Assembly (NCBI GenBank): GCA_958298945.1
Contig: OY282610.1
Location: 28,656,167-28,720,166, forward strand
DNA from: Atherix ibis
Lineage: Eukaryota; Arthropoda; Insecta; Diptera; Athericidae
Direction: 5' to 3'
DNA: 64,000 bases
In this document: positions 1-13,709 of the stretch, in pieces
How positions within the stretch are numbered: the first letter of the stretch is position 1
Layout: every line of letters starts with the position of its first letter
Translations under genes and position numbers: made by a program
The notes under the pieces: generated by a model
Told to the model about the DNA's origin: nothing
The model's input: only the letters and a program-made list of their open reading frames with translations
The model's database searches: none

Positions 1-1987
1 CTAAACAAAATACTATTATACGTTACATATCTAAGTATCTATTTGGAATTTCTGAATTGTTTTATTTTATTTATTTTATTTTTATTCTTTTACAAGAATA
101 TCTAATTTTTTATGACATTCGATGCATTTATCACTATCCTTTAGTGCAAAGCTTTTTATCGAAATTGTTTTCCCTTATACGATTTTTCTCATTTTTAAAA
201 TACGACTAGAAACCAACAAAAAAATAATAATAATACAATAAATAATAAATAATAATAAATTTTAGTAACTATTTTTTGTTTGCTGAATTGTTTTAATAAA
301 TAGAATTTTTACAGGAAAACAAATAAAAAATCTACGCCTTACACATATACCATATAAGCTTAATAAATTCTTATCGGAAATCAATTAATATTTGCCATTA
401 CATTAAAAAATGTTAAATAATAATAGAAAATATCAAAAATACTATTTAAAAAAAAAAGCAAAACTCATTACCTAGAATAATAAATAGTAAACGGAAATTA
501 AAATATTCAAAAAAAATTGCAAGTAATTTAAATGGAAAAGTCGAGGAAAAACAGCTAATTTACCTCCAACATGATGAATACCATAACTTAGTGAATTTCT
601 ATTGAAAAACCAAAGCTCTGGAAAGGTGGTTTAGGTGGTACGTTTTCATTTAGCTGAAATTTTTCTATTGATAAGAAAATTATTACTATGACTAATATGT
701 ATAAGCTTAAAAGAAATCTATTAAAGCTCTAAACTTAAAATTAGAATATGTTCATGGAAATGAAAAACGGGGCATTTTTTTCAAGTACAAGAAAACTTCA
801 ATTAGAATTTTTTCAATTAGACTTTAGTGTTTTAAATAAGTACAATATAAAAAAATGTAATCTGCTTTTTTAAATTAATAGATAAGCTTTTCTGTAAGAA
901 TATTCAAAAGTATATGTACTCGTAGTATGTAGGTTTGTGAACTCTTTTTTTTATAATGTAATTTTTAGTAAAATTTGAATTAAAATTTGGAGTGGAATTT
1001 AAATTTTTTAGGACCACGACAACTCAAGACATTTGGTAACAATAAAAATACACCCCAATCGGCTACGTCATCAGCTGAATTAAAATAGTTAGGAAATTGG
1101 GTGGTGGTGTAAAAAAAAGTTTTGTTCATGCAGACATAACGTCCTAGAGAGATGGCTCTGATAAGTCAATCACAACCGCCAGAAGGTTAATATAGACAGG
1201 AATTAAAACCAAGACTCCTCTTCCGAAATAACTCTCTGTCCTCTATCCCTTTGCATGGGTTTTTTTCTCCCTCACCGAATTCCATTTTATCTTGACCTTC
1301 CCGTTTCCTAGCCTACCACCTCCTTTTCACCTCGAGAAGTTCACACCTTTGGTGTCTCTAGTTTAAATAAGCCTTTCGGCATGAATTTTTTGTTGTTATG
1401 TATGGATGCGAACGTGATTGTGATATGATAAAGAACCCCCCTACATTATCGGGCAAGCATGCCCTCTCACTCCCTCATCTTCTGGCACTTTTTATTAACC
1501 CATCAGGACCACCCCACTAAGACTTTACGTCCGCATAAAAAAAATTGTTCTTCGAATTCTTCTAGTGTTGGAGCTTTTATTAAGAATGAACTTTTATTAA
1601 GAATGGAAATTATAATTTTTTTTTATCATACGTCCAAATGTGCTCGCGTTTGTAGCTTTTGTTTATATTTGAAAGCTTTTAACTCCAGTTAATTTTGTTT
1701 CCCATTTTGAAAGCTTTTAATTCAAATAATTTTTTCTTCTGAACTTTAATTACACCAAACAAACAAAAAACACTGTTTTTTTCTTTTAAATTTGCTGCTC
1801 AATTCTTTTTTTCGCATACAGAAAAAATAAAACAAAAAATTATATCCGATTGATGTCTTAAAGCGTATGAGACAAAAAAACGGTTACAACTTTTTATCTG
1901 AATTGGAAAATATTGTGTTTTTTTAAATTTTTTTTATAAAAATAAGTTCAAGTCTTTAGATTGTAAATAAGCGAAAGGATTTTTTTT
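1..1987. other. Gene-free AT-rich flank
   Basis: I see no supportable gene here. The stretch is AT-rich with many homopolymer runs. A block at about 1010-1460 is noticeably less AT-rich than its surroundings and may be a decayed transposon, but I find no terminal repeats or conserved protein motif to name it. Confidence 0.5.
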
Positions 1988-2336
1988 TTAATTCAACAGC
2001 TGCACACTGAATTCTTCTGATTCCACGATAACATATTGCGAGATGGAAAAAAAGCCCGATTCATTGAGACTTGTAGCTGTACAATTACCTGTGAATTCCG
2101 ATAAATCTATCAGCATTTTTGTATCATTTGTCAGGTCAAATAAGACAACTTGGTATGGAATAACCCACCGGGGAATGCACAATCGGAGACCCACCGTTAC
2201 GTCCCACGTTGAGACCTCCGCGAACCTATTTTCGCTCATTTAAGTGTCACTCAACGCTGATATCGTCAACATTGTACTTGAACCAGTTGTCCGAATCATA
2301 ATCCATTCGGCGATATTGTCGAGATCGATTGATTAT
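1988..2336 (-). other. Unidentified ORF-like patch, possibly degenerate coding sequence
   Basis: On the minus strand an open stretch runs from about 2239 to 1988. Upstream of it, after a stop, the frame reads a tyrosine/aspartate-rich segment containing WFKYNVDDI. Base composition is less AT-rich than the flanks, and the phrase faintly recalls the end of ubiquitin-specific protease domains. There is no complete domain, no clear splice frame and a stop in the middle. It could be a pseudogene fragment or chance. I do not assign a function. Confidence 0.2.
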
Positions 2337-2350
2337 CATGGAAAATGTAT

Positions 2351-4010
2351 CAATGGAAAATATTGTAATTTCCATTCACAAAAGCCAATTCGTCAATTCA
2401 TTTAATGCTGCAATGGATTTTGCGTAAACAGATCGGTTTCAGGGCCTGTAATCGCAAAGCACTACTTGACCATGTAACTATGGTAAAACCTACATAAAAA
2501 TCGTGTATTATATTTAAAAACATCCGCAATTCAGAAACTGTTCAATATTAAATGAAATTTTGTCTATTAACGTAGCCGTCGAAGTGAAAATGTGCTCCGT
2601 CGCCAAAGATAAATTTTGCGCTATATAATTTTTACAAAATGCTCATTTTCATATTAAATATTTGACAGCTGCATCTCTGTTTTGATAAATATTTGAAAAG
2701 TTGGAAAAAAACCGATAGATGGCTCACTCAGTACAATCAAAATATTTAAAAGTAAATTTTTTTTGGATTTACTCTAAAAAACTTATTTTTATTTTTAAAT
2801 TTTTTTGATTTTTAGTAAAAAAAAAAAAAAATTTTTTTTATTATCAAGTTTTGATTTTTATTTAGAAACTTGAATTGTTCACACAGCTTACTTACTAGAT
2901 ATGCAATCAATATTACAAAACTTTGGTTAAATTGCATAATTTTCAATGTAAGAATTTCGCATATTTGCATTTAACTTGTATAATTTTTTTTTCTTTGGCT
3001 GTTTTCTACTTTTGGCAAAGTGCATTTTCATTTATAATTTTGATTGTTATTTTTTTTTGCTGTTTTTTTATTGATACATTACTTATTCAATTCAAGTAAT
3101 AGTTTGGTTTCGATATTTTTTCTTCTTTATTTAAATGCTATTTATTTTGAGTAATTCTTCTTGATTTTATTTTATATTATCGTAAAATTGTTAATACTCT
3201 AAATGTCTTAACATTTTTAAGAGGGAAAAAATTGCAACCTACATAAAATAGTTAAATTGATATATTCCGAAAATATGTTACAGTTTTTTTTTATTAATAA
3301 ATATTTAGAAGACCAAAATTAGGTGAAAAGATTTTTAGAAAAAAATCGATCAAAAAAGTTTTCATATCTCTTATAAGTTAAAGTGATTGCAAAAATATTT
3401 TTAAAAAATTCTCCTTTTATAATGAATTATTAAATCTTTTGAAAAATTATATTGTATAATAAATAAATATAAAAAATTATTAAGTCTAAAATTTTACAAC
3501 AAATGCTCATTATGTTCCCATAAAAGCTTACAATTGTGAACAAATATTTCGCCTACTAAAATGTGTCTTGAATTTCTTTTAACGAATAATTTTTTAGTAT
3601 TTTCTTCAAACAAGAAAATAATTACTCTAACAAAAAAAATTTTCATAAATGGAAGGTTGTTATTGCGGTGAGTAGTTTTTTTTGCATGACACACGACACA
3701 CGATAAGAATAAGCAAATCAATCAGACATGAATAGGCCTACTTTCGCTTTAATGTATCACCTTAAAAGAAAACGAAAATAATTAATAATATAGTGGACAG
3801 AGTGAAAAAATCTAAATAATATAATAAACATGAAAATCTACTACAATCAAAATGAAACTTATACGCCGATCTACTACAATCTCTTTAAATAAATATTAAT
3901 GAAAATGTAGTAAATTTTCATTTTTAAATTCAGTTTTTAAAAATTACACATTGAACTCACTCTTTCCACAATATTTTTTTTTTTATTTGTAGTTTATTTT
4001 TAGTAATTTT
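2351..4010. other. Gene-free AT-rich stretch
   Basis: Only AT-rich sequence with poly-A/poly-T runs; short open frames here look like chance and carry no recognisable motif. Confidence 0.5.
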
Positions 4011-4015
4011 ATTCT

Positions 4016-4890
4016 TATAGACATTCTATAATTATAGTGACAAATTAAGGGAAAAAGTTTAACTTAAAAGCTCAAATCTATTTTCTCTTGCAATAAAAAC
4101 AAATGTACATACGCATTTTTAGTTCAATTTTCGATTTTCTTCATCAATATTTTTGTATACTTAAAAGAATTTTTTTTTTATTATAGGAGAAATTTTTTTC
4201 CTATAATATTTTGTGAATAATTGAATGGCAGTACACAAAAAATTAAAATAAAAAAATTATTTTCGACTTTAATTCTATATGCATTACTATAAATCGATCC
4301 ATAAAAAATTATAGGAAAAAATTTCAATTTTTTATGCAGAACCATAAAATGATCCATAAAATATGATAAATTTTTTCTATCCAAGTTTAATGGTGTAATA
4401 TAAAAGTTGGAAAGTTTTAAATTCAATCTTATTAAATTTATAGTATTTTCGTAAATTCAAAAAAATTTTGATCAAATGTAGGACTAAGCGGGTGGTTTCA
4501 TTTTTTGCCACTAAGAGTGCAGCTTGTATTGTCGCTAATATAATCTGTTTGCAAAAAGCTGTACTATTGCCTATAAATTCCAACCTATCTAAAGGTCTAC
4601 ACTATAAAATAAATGTTTATTATTAGTAATGTTATTTTTATTGACATCCTATAATTATAGTGACAAATTAAGGGAAACAATTTAACTTAAAAGCTCAAAT
4701 CTATTTTCTCTTGCAATAAAAACAAATATACATACGCATTGTTGGCTCTGTTTTTGAACTATTACAGTCATTTTCTGTACAATTAAAATATTTGATTTTC
4801 TTCATCAATATTTTTGTATAATAAAAGGAAAATTTTTTTTTACTATAGGAGAAATTTTTTTGTTTATAGGCAAAACTATCATATTTGTAG
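4016..4890. repeat. Direct duplication of a ~200-bp unit
   Basis: The segment from about 4016 to 4190 recurs from about 4640 to 4870 in the same orientation. Both copies share a long block beginning at a TATAATTATAGTGACAAATT motif and running through a CTCTTGCAATAAAAAC motif, followed by a divergent piece and then a shared segment around CATCAATATTTTTGTATA. The second copy ends in a short tandem of GGCAAAACTATCAT. No protein is encoded. It looks like a local duplication or two copies of a short interspersed element. Confidence 0.65.
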
Positions 4891-4929
4891 GCAAAACTAT
4901 CATACATGGGGCTCTCAAAACCTTCTAAT

Positions 4930-5530
4930 GACTATGGAAAAGCCATTGGATCCGCGTAAAATGACTCTCTGGTGTGCTTTTTGATCCGAATATGGGCCCC
5001 TATTTCTTTGAACTGTCTATTCTGAATACTATGGCCGTACGATAACCGACTTTTTTCAGCAGGAACCATAGATAAGAATTAACAAGATCTCACCGCTAGA
5101 ACAATGTTGTGAATGGCTAAAATCAAATTTGTTGCTTTGACAATAAAATCATACAGCCTAATACAAAGCACTAATAGTGAAAAACGAAAAAGCAAAACGA
5201 AGAAATTGGATGCCTATTTCTTGACTTCTAGTTTCCGATATATTTATATGACTGAACTTTAAAATTTCAATCTGGATCATATGTGGTTTCAATAAGACGG
5301 TACTACAAGCAGCACAACACGATAAATTTTGACTTTGTTATGGAAAAACTTCCCACAACGCGTAATTTCGATATTTGATAATGTCAAGTGACCTCCAAGA
5401 TCATGGAATTTGACGCGTTTGAAATTTTTTTTGTTAAAGATATTATTTATGCGGACAATTCTTAAGCATTCAAAAATCTACATCCATTTAGTAATGCCCT
5501 TCAGATTATAATATATTGTGTGCATAATAA
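4930..5530 (+). mobile_element. Degenerate Tc1/mariner-superfamily transposase fragment
   Basis: Reading across frames on the plus strand, translated pieces match the C-terminal half of a DDE transposase: MWFQ.DGTTSSTT around 5280, then ISIFDNVK.PPRSWNLTRLKFF around 5360-5430. The family form is a QQDGA catalytic segment followed by a WPPRS-DLTPLDYFLW segment. Several stops and frameshifts make it dead. A related remnant lies at about 19000-19520. Family assignment rests on the catalytic-segment phrasing only. Confidence 0.6.
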
Positions 5531-6784
5531 CAAAGCTTAAGCAATATGTTAAATTAAAAATTTAATAAAAAATCTGTGTTTAAAATGTATTTTATATAAC
5601 GTTACTTTCCGAAGCACATATTCGATAACCCCTAAAATAAATTTAATTGTGACGTATATTGGAAGTCTGATATTTAATCTTATAAAATAATAGTACTATA
5701 TTCAACAACAACAAAAAAAAACTAAACCAAATTTTCGACGTTAACTAAAGTTTTCTGCCAGACGTATTTCAATGCTAATAAAATAATTCTATTAAAAAAA
5801 ATTTTATTCTACATTTATTGTATGAAAATATTATTAACATAAAAGTTTTTTTGTATTATTTCTGTATTATACAATCTCACAATTTCAGAGAATACCTGAG
5901 AACCATGACCCCTAAATTAGTAGACAACCAAATGCTTACCTATAAAGAGCAAATATATTGGAATAAAATTAAAAATAATCAACAATTTTAATAATAAAAT
6001 TTTGAAGAAAAATTACTGTACCAACAATCGAGAAAATAATAATAATAAAACGAGAAATTATATTCGTTTTGCCAACTTTCCTATGAGTGGGTGGCAATCA
6101 ATTTCCATCTAGTCAATAATAATAACATTTTCCAATTCAATTCAAATTGATGATGAAAAATATATGAAATCTACTTTTTCTTCTTTTTTCTATTCTATAA
6201 TTTCAGTTAATTGTATTTATTGCAATTTCATCTAACTTTCTAGCCTGATCCCTTACAATTAGATTTTTTTCTACTTCTATTTTACACGTTTGAATTATGC
6301 ATAAAAATTAAACAAGTTCTTACAAAACCAAGTACTACTGGTTTATTATTTATAAAATGAATTAATTTTTATTCAGAATTTCTTAAAATATTTCACCACG
6401 GACAGTGAATTTACTTATTTTCCTGATAAGATACAATTATAAAAAATAAATGCTCAATCAACATTTTCTTAATGTTTTAATTTTAAAAATGATTAAAATA
6501 ATTTATTTAATTAATAATTCAAAAAAAAAAAACCACAACAATTAAAAGTAATTTTTCCATTTGATTTTTATTCACAATCAAACAATTGCCATAATATTTG
6601 AAAATATTTTTTTTAAATATAATAATTTCGTTATCTTTTTTTTGAGTTCTGAGAGCTAACAAAAAGAAAATCAAAACATATAATAAAAAAATCCGACTAT
6701 AAATATTATAAAACTCTGTAGGAATCAAATTTAAAATCTTTCAATTATTTCGCTTAATAAATGCATACGTACTGACATATGTAT
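5531..6784. other. Gene-free AT-rich stretch
   Basis: Nothing supportable as a gene; only AT-rich sequence with short chance frames. Confidence 0.5.
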
Positions 6785-7806
6785 ACGAGGGTAGTTCCAG
6801 AAGTACACGACCTAACAAAGAAAACACAAAAAATTTGGGAAAAAACACCTTCATTTCTCAACGTAGTCTCCTTTTAGCTTGATATAATTTTTCCAACGAT
6901 GTTCAATAGCTTCGATACCCTCTCTAAGTAAGACCTGTCGAAATAGCCATAAACCGCAGACTCCACCTCTTCATGTTGGCAAACTCTTTTACCACCGAGT
7001 CATTTTTTTCAAATTTGGAGAGAGAAAATAATCCGAGGGAAGAAGATTTTTTTCTTTTTCCCCAAATTCGGCCGTTTTATCTTGATTTCGTCACTGAAAT
7101 GCTGCAATAAGTTCGCATAATTGATCAACAAAAATTATCGCATGCGTATCCCAAAAACTGACGCCATGACCATGTCAGCAGATGGATTGTCTTCGCCATC
7201 TTTGGAGCCGGTTCTCTACTTTTAGTCCATTATTTTGACTGTTCCTTCATCTCAGGTATGAAGTAATTGACCCATGATTCATCCATGGTTATGAATCGAT
7301 GCAGGAACTCTGCTTTATTGCTGCGAAACATCACCAAACACTTGACTGAAACATCCTCACGATGCTGTTTACGTTTCATTGTGAGCAAACGCGGTAACCA
7401 TCTTGCGCGCAGCTTTTTGATAGCCTAATTTTCAGTCAATATGCGATATAGAGCACTTTTTAAAATGCCTACCTTGTCTGCTAGCTCGCACACTTTCAGT
7501 CGACGGTCATCCAATACCATTATGTTGATTTTCTTCACCATTTCTGGCGTTGCTCGGCTTTGATTTTAGTTGAACTAAGACCTTTCAAATAAAAGTATTG
7601 TAACACATTACAATGACCAATTTTTTCCATGTTTCACTGAGAACGTTCACTATTAATGGCTGTCAAACAAATACTAAACAAAGCAGCGGCATCAAGCTTC
7701 AAACTTAAGCTTTATAGAGTTAGTACTTTCGAGCATAGAAATATTTTTTAAATAACAATCACCATTTATACGTTAGGTCAGGTAATTTTCGGAGTACCAT
7801 CCTACA
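6785..7806 (-). mobile_element. Mariner-like element with both terminal inverted repeats, transposase dead
   Basis: The left end (about 6785-6815) reads CGAGGGTAGTTCC then a GACCTAAC motif. The right end (about 7770-7804) is its inverted counterpart, and both ends abut TA. Inside, the minus strand gives mariner phrases: DESWVNYF-like around 7260-7290 and LPSDYFLSPNLKK at about 6990-7045. Stops and shifts interrupt the frame, so this is an inactive copy of about 1.0 kb, close to full length for mariner. TA flanks fit the TA target-site duplication known for the family. Confidence 0.85.
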
Positions 7807-9889
7807 TATTCAAAAATATATTAAATTCTAAAGTACAGTAATGCTGAAAAGTTTTCAATTTAATTAAAAGCTTTCGCAATATCGATCTATTGGGCATATT
7901 TAGACAAGGTTTTTTTGTGATCTACAACTATTTGACAACACCAAGCCGACTTTTCTTTAAATCAAGGAACAGTTAGATAACACATAAAATAGGAAGGCGT
8001 AAGCATCCATTGATGCTTCTGTAAATCGTGAGGTTAGCAAATCGTCATAAAGTTAGGAAATCTCGTGTAGGGAAAGGTACTTATCATACTCTAAATTAAA
8101 AGAACATTTCCGTAATGTGCCATGGCGCTATTAAAATTTAAAACTAAAATAGAAAAATCATTTTTCTTAAACAATAATTTAATTGTGTATTTTATAAAAG
8201 AGAGCTTACAGAAAAATTAGACACAAAAAAACTGTCTTTCAATTCGATATGAATTTTTTTATAAATTTACATTTTTTTTCACATACATTTACCTGCAGAA
8301 AATGTTGAAATTTATATTATTTTTTTTTAAATAATTTACAACTTTATCTTCGATAATCGATTAATGATTTATATCGATCAATTGCCTCTGCTAATTTACA
8401 AGATCAAGCTTATGTATATACATAGAATACCGAGTGTTCCAATTTTTGTCGATGTTTCGTGATCGCAATAATTTGCACAAATCCATTTGCTTGGCCTAAA
8501 TTTTGATTGCGTTACAAGTTTACGATCAAATGAAACATCAAGCAAAAAAAAGATGTCATCGTCAAATTGCACTTGACATCGGTCTTTAATTGATGTTTAA
8601 CCGAAAAATATGCTGTCTTCGCTAGCAAATATTTAATATCCGTGTCCGATTGATTAATAAGAGTCTGTCGTACGAGTATATTTGGCGGCATCACTATTCA
8701 ATCAATCAACGTTTCTTCGCTCCGACAAAATATGGACAACGATCTTTACTACTACGATCAATCGAATATTAACAAAATAGTTTCTAGTAAATCAAAAAAA
8801 AAAAAAAAACCAAATCTATTCCAAAATACAATTGAGGACCAATCAATTTTACGAGTACGAGTATGTTAACAATTCATTAACTGAATGTCTTCTTCATAAA
8901 TAATAAAATCTATAATTTCGTTCTTTGGAGCATAGATAGCCCTTTCTAACTTTCATACAACATTTTCAATATCGAATAGCTCGACTGCTTATTGAAAATA
9001 TGCCAATGTCGCATCACTTAATCCAAGAGGCTCATCCAAATAGGGGCGGAAGCGGGCATTTCAGCTGTAACAGTGTATTGGAGCCTCACATTACTTCAAT
9101 GGTTGACACGTTCTCCATTTGTTGCGAGTTGCAAGTCTGCCGTACCAATTCAATAATACAATATGTCTTTATGTAAATACATATTGTTCAATAGGCTTTT
9201 TCTAATTGTTCATTAGCATTTGGCCCCCCCTCTTACCGTAAAACTCAATTTTCCAAATGATCCCTCTCGTGAGTTATATGGATAACCCTGCTGGCAACCA
9301 GTGCACACCCCTTTTGACGCGAGTCCATCAACTTATGTTTTGACAATCGTTTAGCATCATCAATCGAATTCGAAAAGTGATTTTCCATTTCATGGATCGT
9401 GCAATTATAGTAATTACCATCAATAAGGCAAAACGCGTGCAGCATGCCCATACAATTACGAATATTGTGTATTTTGCAAATTTATTATCTACACGATAAA
9501 TAATAATAAAAATAATATTAACGAAATTAGATCGTGTGGGAGCTGCTCCTCACAGTATGGGGGAGATAGTCTCTCTCCTCATTTTTTGGTTTTATTTTTT
9601 CTTCATATTTTTTTCTTTGATAATTTATAAATATGTTAATATGTAAAAAATAATGGAAATTTTTACTGTAAATAAGTTCAGTTTTCTCATAACCATAATT
9701 AAGATATTAAATGTGTCCAACTGGAAGTGAAAAAGAAAAAAAAATTTCATTTTTCTCAATTTTTTTCCTCAAAGATAAGCAACCGAAATAAGATTGAACA
9801 TTAAAAGATTCAAACTGAGGAAGTAGGAGGGGATAGTTATTTTCTGATATTTATCCTGTGAAAATATGAAATTTGAAATAAGACAAAAA
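7807..9889. other. Gene-free stretch
   Basis: No gene is supportable. A block at about 8890-9460 is less AT-rich and holds a 68-codon minus-strand open frame (9451-9245) of unknown nature, with no recognisable motif. It may be part of an unidentified transposon. Confidence 0.45.
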
Positions 9890-11430
9890 TGCGAATTTTC
9901 CGTAAAAATGTGTCAGTAAAAATTTGTCAATAAAAATCGTCAGTAAAAATTTTCAATAAAAATGTTCAGAAAAATTCATCAGTAAAAAGTTGGCATTAAA
10001 AATTTTCAGTAAAAATTTGTCAGTAAAAATTTGTCAGTAAAAATTTGTCAGTAAAAATTTGTTAATAAAAATTTGTCAGTAAAAATAATCAGTAAAAATG
10101 TATAGGACAATTTGTCAGCAAAAATTTCCAGTAAAAATTTGTCAGTAAAAATTTGTCAGTAAAAATGGTCATTAAAAATTTTAGTAAAAATTTTCAGTAA
10201 AAATTTTCAGTAAAAATTTTCAGTAAAAATTTTCAGTAAAAATTTTCAGTACAAATTTTCAGTAAAAATTTTCAGTAAAAATTTTCAGTAAAAATTTGTC
10301 AGTAAAACTATGTCAGTAAAAATTTTCAGGAAAAATGTTCAGACAAATTTGCCAGCAAAAATTTGTCAGTAAAAATGGTCAATAAAAATGTTCAATCAAA
10401 ATTTTTCAATCAAAATTTGTCACTAAAAATTTGTCACTAAAAATTTGTCAATAAAAATTTGTCAGAAAAATGGTCATTAAAAATTTTTAGTAAAAATTTT
10501 CAGTAAAAATTTGTCAGTAAAGCTATGTCAGTAAAAATTTTCAGGAAAAATGTTCAGAAAAATTTGCCAGCAAAAATTTGTCAGTAAAAATGGTCAATAA
10601 AAATGTTCAGTCAAAATTTTTCAATCAAAATTTGTCACTAAAAATTTGTCAATAAAAATTTGTCAGAAAAATGTGTCAGTAAAAATGGTCAGTAAAAATT
10701 TTTAATAAAAATGTTCAGAAAAATTTGTCAGTAAAAATTTATCAGTAAAAATGTATAGGATAATTTGTCAGCAAAAATTTAACAGTAAATAATTGTCAGT
10801 AAAAATTTGCTAGTAAAAATTTGTCAGTAAATATGGTCAGTAAAAATTTCTAGTAAAAATTTGTCAGTAAAAATTTTCAGTAAAAATGTTCAGTAAAAAT
10901 TTGTCAGTAAAAATGGTCAGTAAAAATTTTTAGTATAAATTTTCAGTAAAAATTTGTCAGTAAAACTATGTCAGTAAAAATTTTCTAGAAAAATGTTCAG
11001 AAAAATTTGCAAGCAAAAATTTGTCAGTAAAAATAGTCAATAAAAATATTCAGTCAAAATTTTTCAATCAAAATTTGTCACTAAAAATTTGTCAACAAAA
11101 ATTTGTCAGAAAAATGTGTCAGTAAAAATGGTCAGTAAAAATTTGTCAGTCAAAATTTGTCAGTAAAAATTTGTCAGTAAAAACATGTCAGTAAAAATTT
11201 GTCAGTAGAAATGGTCAGTAAAAATTTTCAGTAAAAATTTGTTGGTGAAAATTTGTGAATAAAAATTTGTCAGTAAAAATTTTTCAGTAAAAATGTTTAG
11301 TTAAAATTTGTTATTAAAATTTTGTCCTTAAAAATTTCCATTAATATATTGTCAGTAAAAATTTATCAACAAAAATCGTCAGTAAAAATTTTTCAGTTAA
11401 ATTTTTCAGTAAAAATTTGTTACTATGTTA
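9890..11430 (+). repeat. Minisatellite array, ~14-bp unit AGTAAAAATTTGTC
   Basis: More than one hundred imperfect copies of a 12-15 bp unit run head to tail for about 1.5 kb. The main variant reads AGTAAAAATTTGTC, with AGTAAAAATTTTC, AGTAAAAATGGTC and AGTAAAAATGTTC variants. A higher-order pattern is visible: a block containing GGAAAAATGTTCAG and then a CAATCAAAATTTGTCACT variant recurs around 10320, 10540 and 10980. The unit has no stable triplet period, so it is not coding. The same motif in reverse complement forms a second array at 13710-14450. Confidence 0.95.
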
Positions 11431-11639
11431 TATCATTATTCAAAAGAAATTCCACATTGACAAACGAATTTCTAGGTTATAAATCATGATCTTAACATCT
11501 TTCCTTATCGTTGAAGGATATACAACACGATATTTTTGAACACATTAGAACTTTTTCGTGTTTTTAAGAATTTCATTTTTTTTTAAATTTCGTGTATCCT
11601 GAAAGCGAGTTATCATGTTTACCATAACGATGATCAATT

Positions 11640-12180
11640 TCTACAAGCCGACTATAGTGCGCTCTGGGAAAAAGATTTTGAACATTGCAGTGTGATTATT
11701 TTTTATTTTAAAACTTACAGCGATATAAATTAATTTATTATGCTGCAGAGTTACTGATAGATTGTCATAGGCTCTTCGGTACAACCTGGGGTCTGCAACC
11801 AAAAATGATACATTGACCATATCTGGCAATAGTTCATCATCACCTACGCGCCCTAAAAACATGCCCCATAACAACTCTTGCAGATCTTTAAGACCTGCTA
11901 CCTTTGCATTCGCATATTAAATGGCATGTCGGACCTTATTACCGTCTATATAAGGCCTTGATAAATACACATCCATATTTTGGGCAGAAATACATGCCAT
12001 AAAGCTTTGTGCTAGTTTGGAATATCCTCACAGTCCCAAATCAATTGGCTAGATACAACAATATAACTTTATTGCTGGCGCCAGGCCATGTGGGTATTGA
12101 TGATAACGAATTATATCCGTGGGATACTCACCACAAAACATCTCATTGGTCGAGGTGGTTTCTACCCTCTACAATAGATT
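11640..12180 (+). mobile_element. LINE (non-LTR retrotransposon) fragment, end of RT plus RNase H piece
   Basis: Plus-strand frames around 11760-11850 give a degenerate version of the RT 3' segment also seen at 30560-30690 (ratio of shared words such as ACC TGGGGTCTGC and TATCTGGCAATAGTT). Further on, 11955-12130 reads KYTSIFWAEIHAIKLCASL and then ARPCGY/VGIDDNELY, which match the RNase H phrases FQAEVYAI and VPGHVGIDGNE of LINEs that encode RNase H. Frameshifts and stops show it is dead. Confidence 0.7.
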
Positions 12181-13709
12181 ATTATTATTATTATTAATTT
12201 ATAGTGTTTCAAATAGCTCAAGAGGGAGAAAATCTAATTATATGTCCTTTTTTAGATAAATAAATTATAAGCAGTCAACAAGAGGAAGAAAATCTAATGC
12301 GAAATTGTTTTTTAATAATGGTCTAGAGTTTGAAGCCTTTAAGCAGTCGCCATATTTCTTGAGTTGTTGTTGCTTTTAAACTGTTATATTTCTGTACAAA
12401 TTTATGTCTAAAAAATGATGTACATGCAGATATATGGTATATCAAAGCTACTTAAAACAAAATTAGAATTATGTAATATTTAGAAAAGGGAAATTGCTAA
12501 ATAAATAAATAACTTGCTAAAAAATGAATATACTCGTATTCATAAATATAGATAGAAAAATCACGATTTAAATAAAAATTACTATTAACAATTACACAAT
12601 AATACTACAAAACGTAAATTATTAATATTATTTTTTGATATTAGCTTGAATTCTAATTTAAGATATGGTGTGAAATTATAAAATCGTGAAAATTTATCTA
12701 AATCAGAATCGTATCTGTATTAATTGCATGAGTGTATTTATGTTACATTGTATTTTCTAAGTGTTCATAATTTAATAGGAATTCCATGTTTTGGACGTCT
12801 GCATCTAAGATAGATGTAAATTGAAAATATTTTATTATAAAATTAGTGAAGAGAAGATTTTTTGGATAGCAGTATGAATGATATGAAAAGTTTACACGAA
12901 TTATCTTTTTTTTCCGTTTCAGCAACACTGAAGGTTGAACGATATTAAATGAAAATAAATTAAGGAACTATGTGAAAATCAATCAAAAATATTGTGCAAG
13001 TGTTAATTTCAAATATAAATCAAAACTGAAAAATCAATTAACACCTTCTCGAGTCGATTTTGTCATTGGTCTACGCGCATATAAAGTAAAATTGTAACAT
13101 TTTTCAGAGTAGCCATTTTCGTTATTTCCCCAATATTCAAATTGCATACAAATTCGTATCGATAGTCCACACTGTGTCCATAGAATTAAGCAGGCTTCGT
13201 TTTTTATTAAATTAGCAACTATTACAAGTAAAAGTATATTTTTTCCGTTTTTCGTTGTTGTTACTATAAATGTAAATAAAGGTAACAAACGTGCTACAAA
13301 AATATTACCAATTTCGATTGCAACATGATAGAAAAATATGTAATCTTTATATTTACTATTGAATTTGATATTTGATTATATAGATGGAAAAAAAACATCG
13401 CCCGATTTCTCATCTGTTTTATTTTTCTTTTTCTACTATTGAAATATTTTTTTTATCCTTGAAAGTTTTCTATTCCTAGCCAATGGAAAAATGCAGTGTG
13501 AAATTTTAAGATCTAATTATATTATGGTAAAAATTATTTCCTATAAAAGAGTATTGCCATAAACTAGGGAAATTTTTTTTCTAGTACTCAGAAATAAAGG
13601 GTTCCCTTTAATTGTCGCTAAATGGCCTAAAATTTATTTTAGTATAAATGTTTAATAAAAACAAATTTAAAAAAAATGGTGCCAGATAAAAAACCAAATC
13701 GAAATTTAT
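12181..13709. other. Gene-free AT-rich spacer between the two minisatellite arrays
   Basis: Short (TTA)n run at about 12178-12197, otherwise AT-rich sequence without a supportable gene. Confidence 0.5.
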
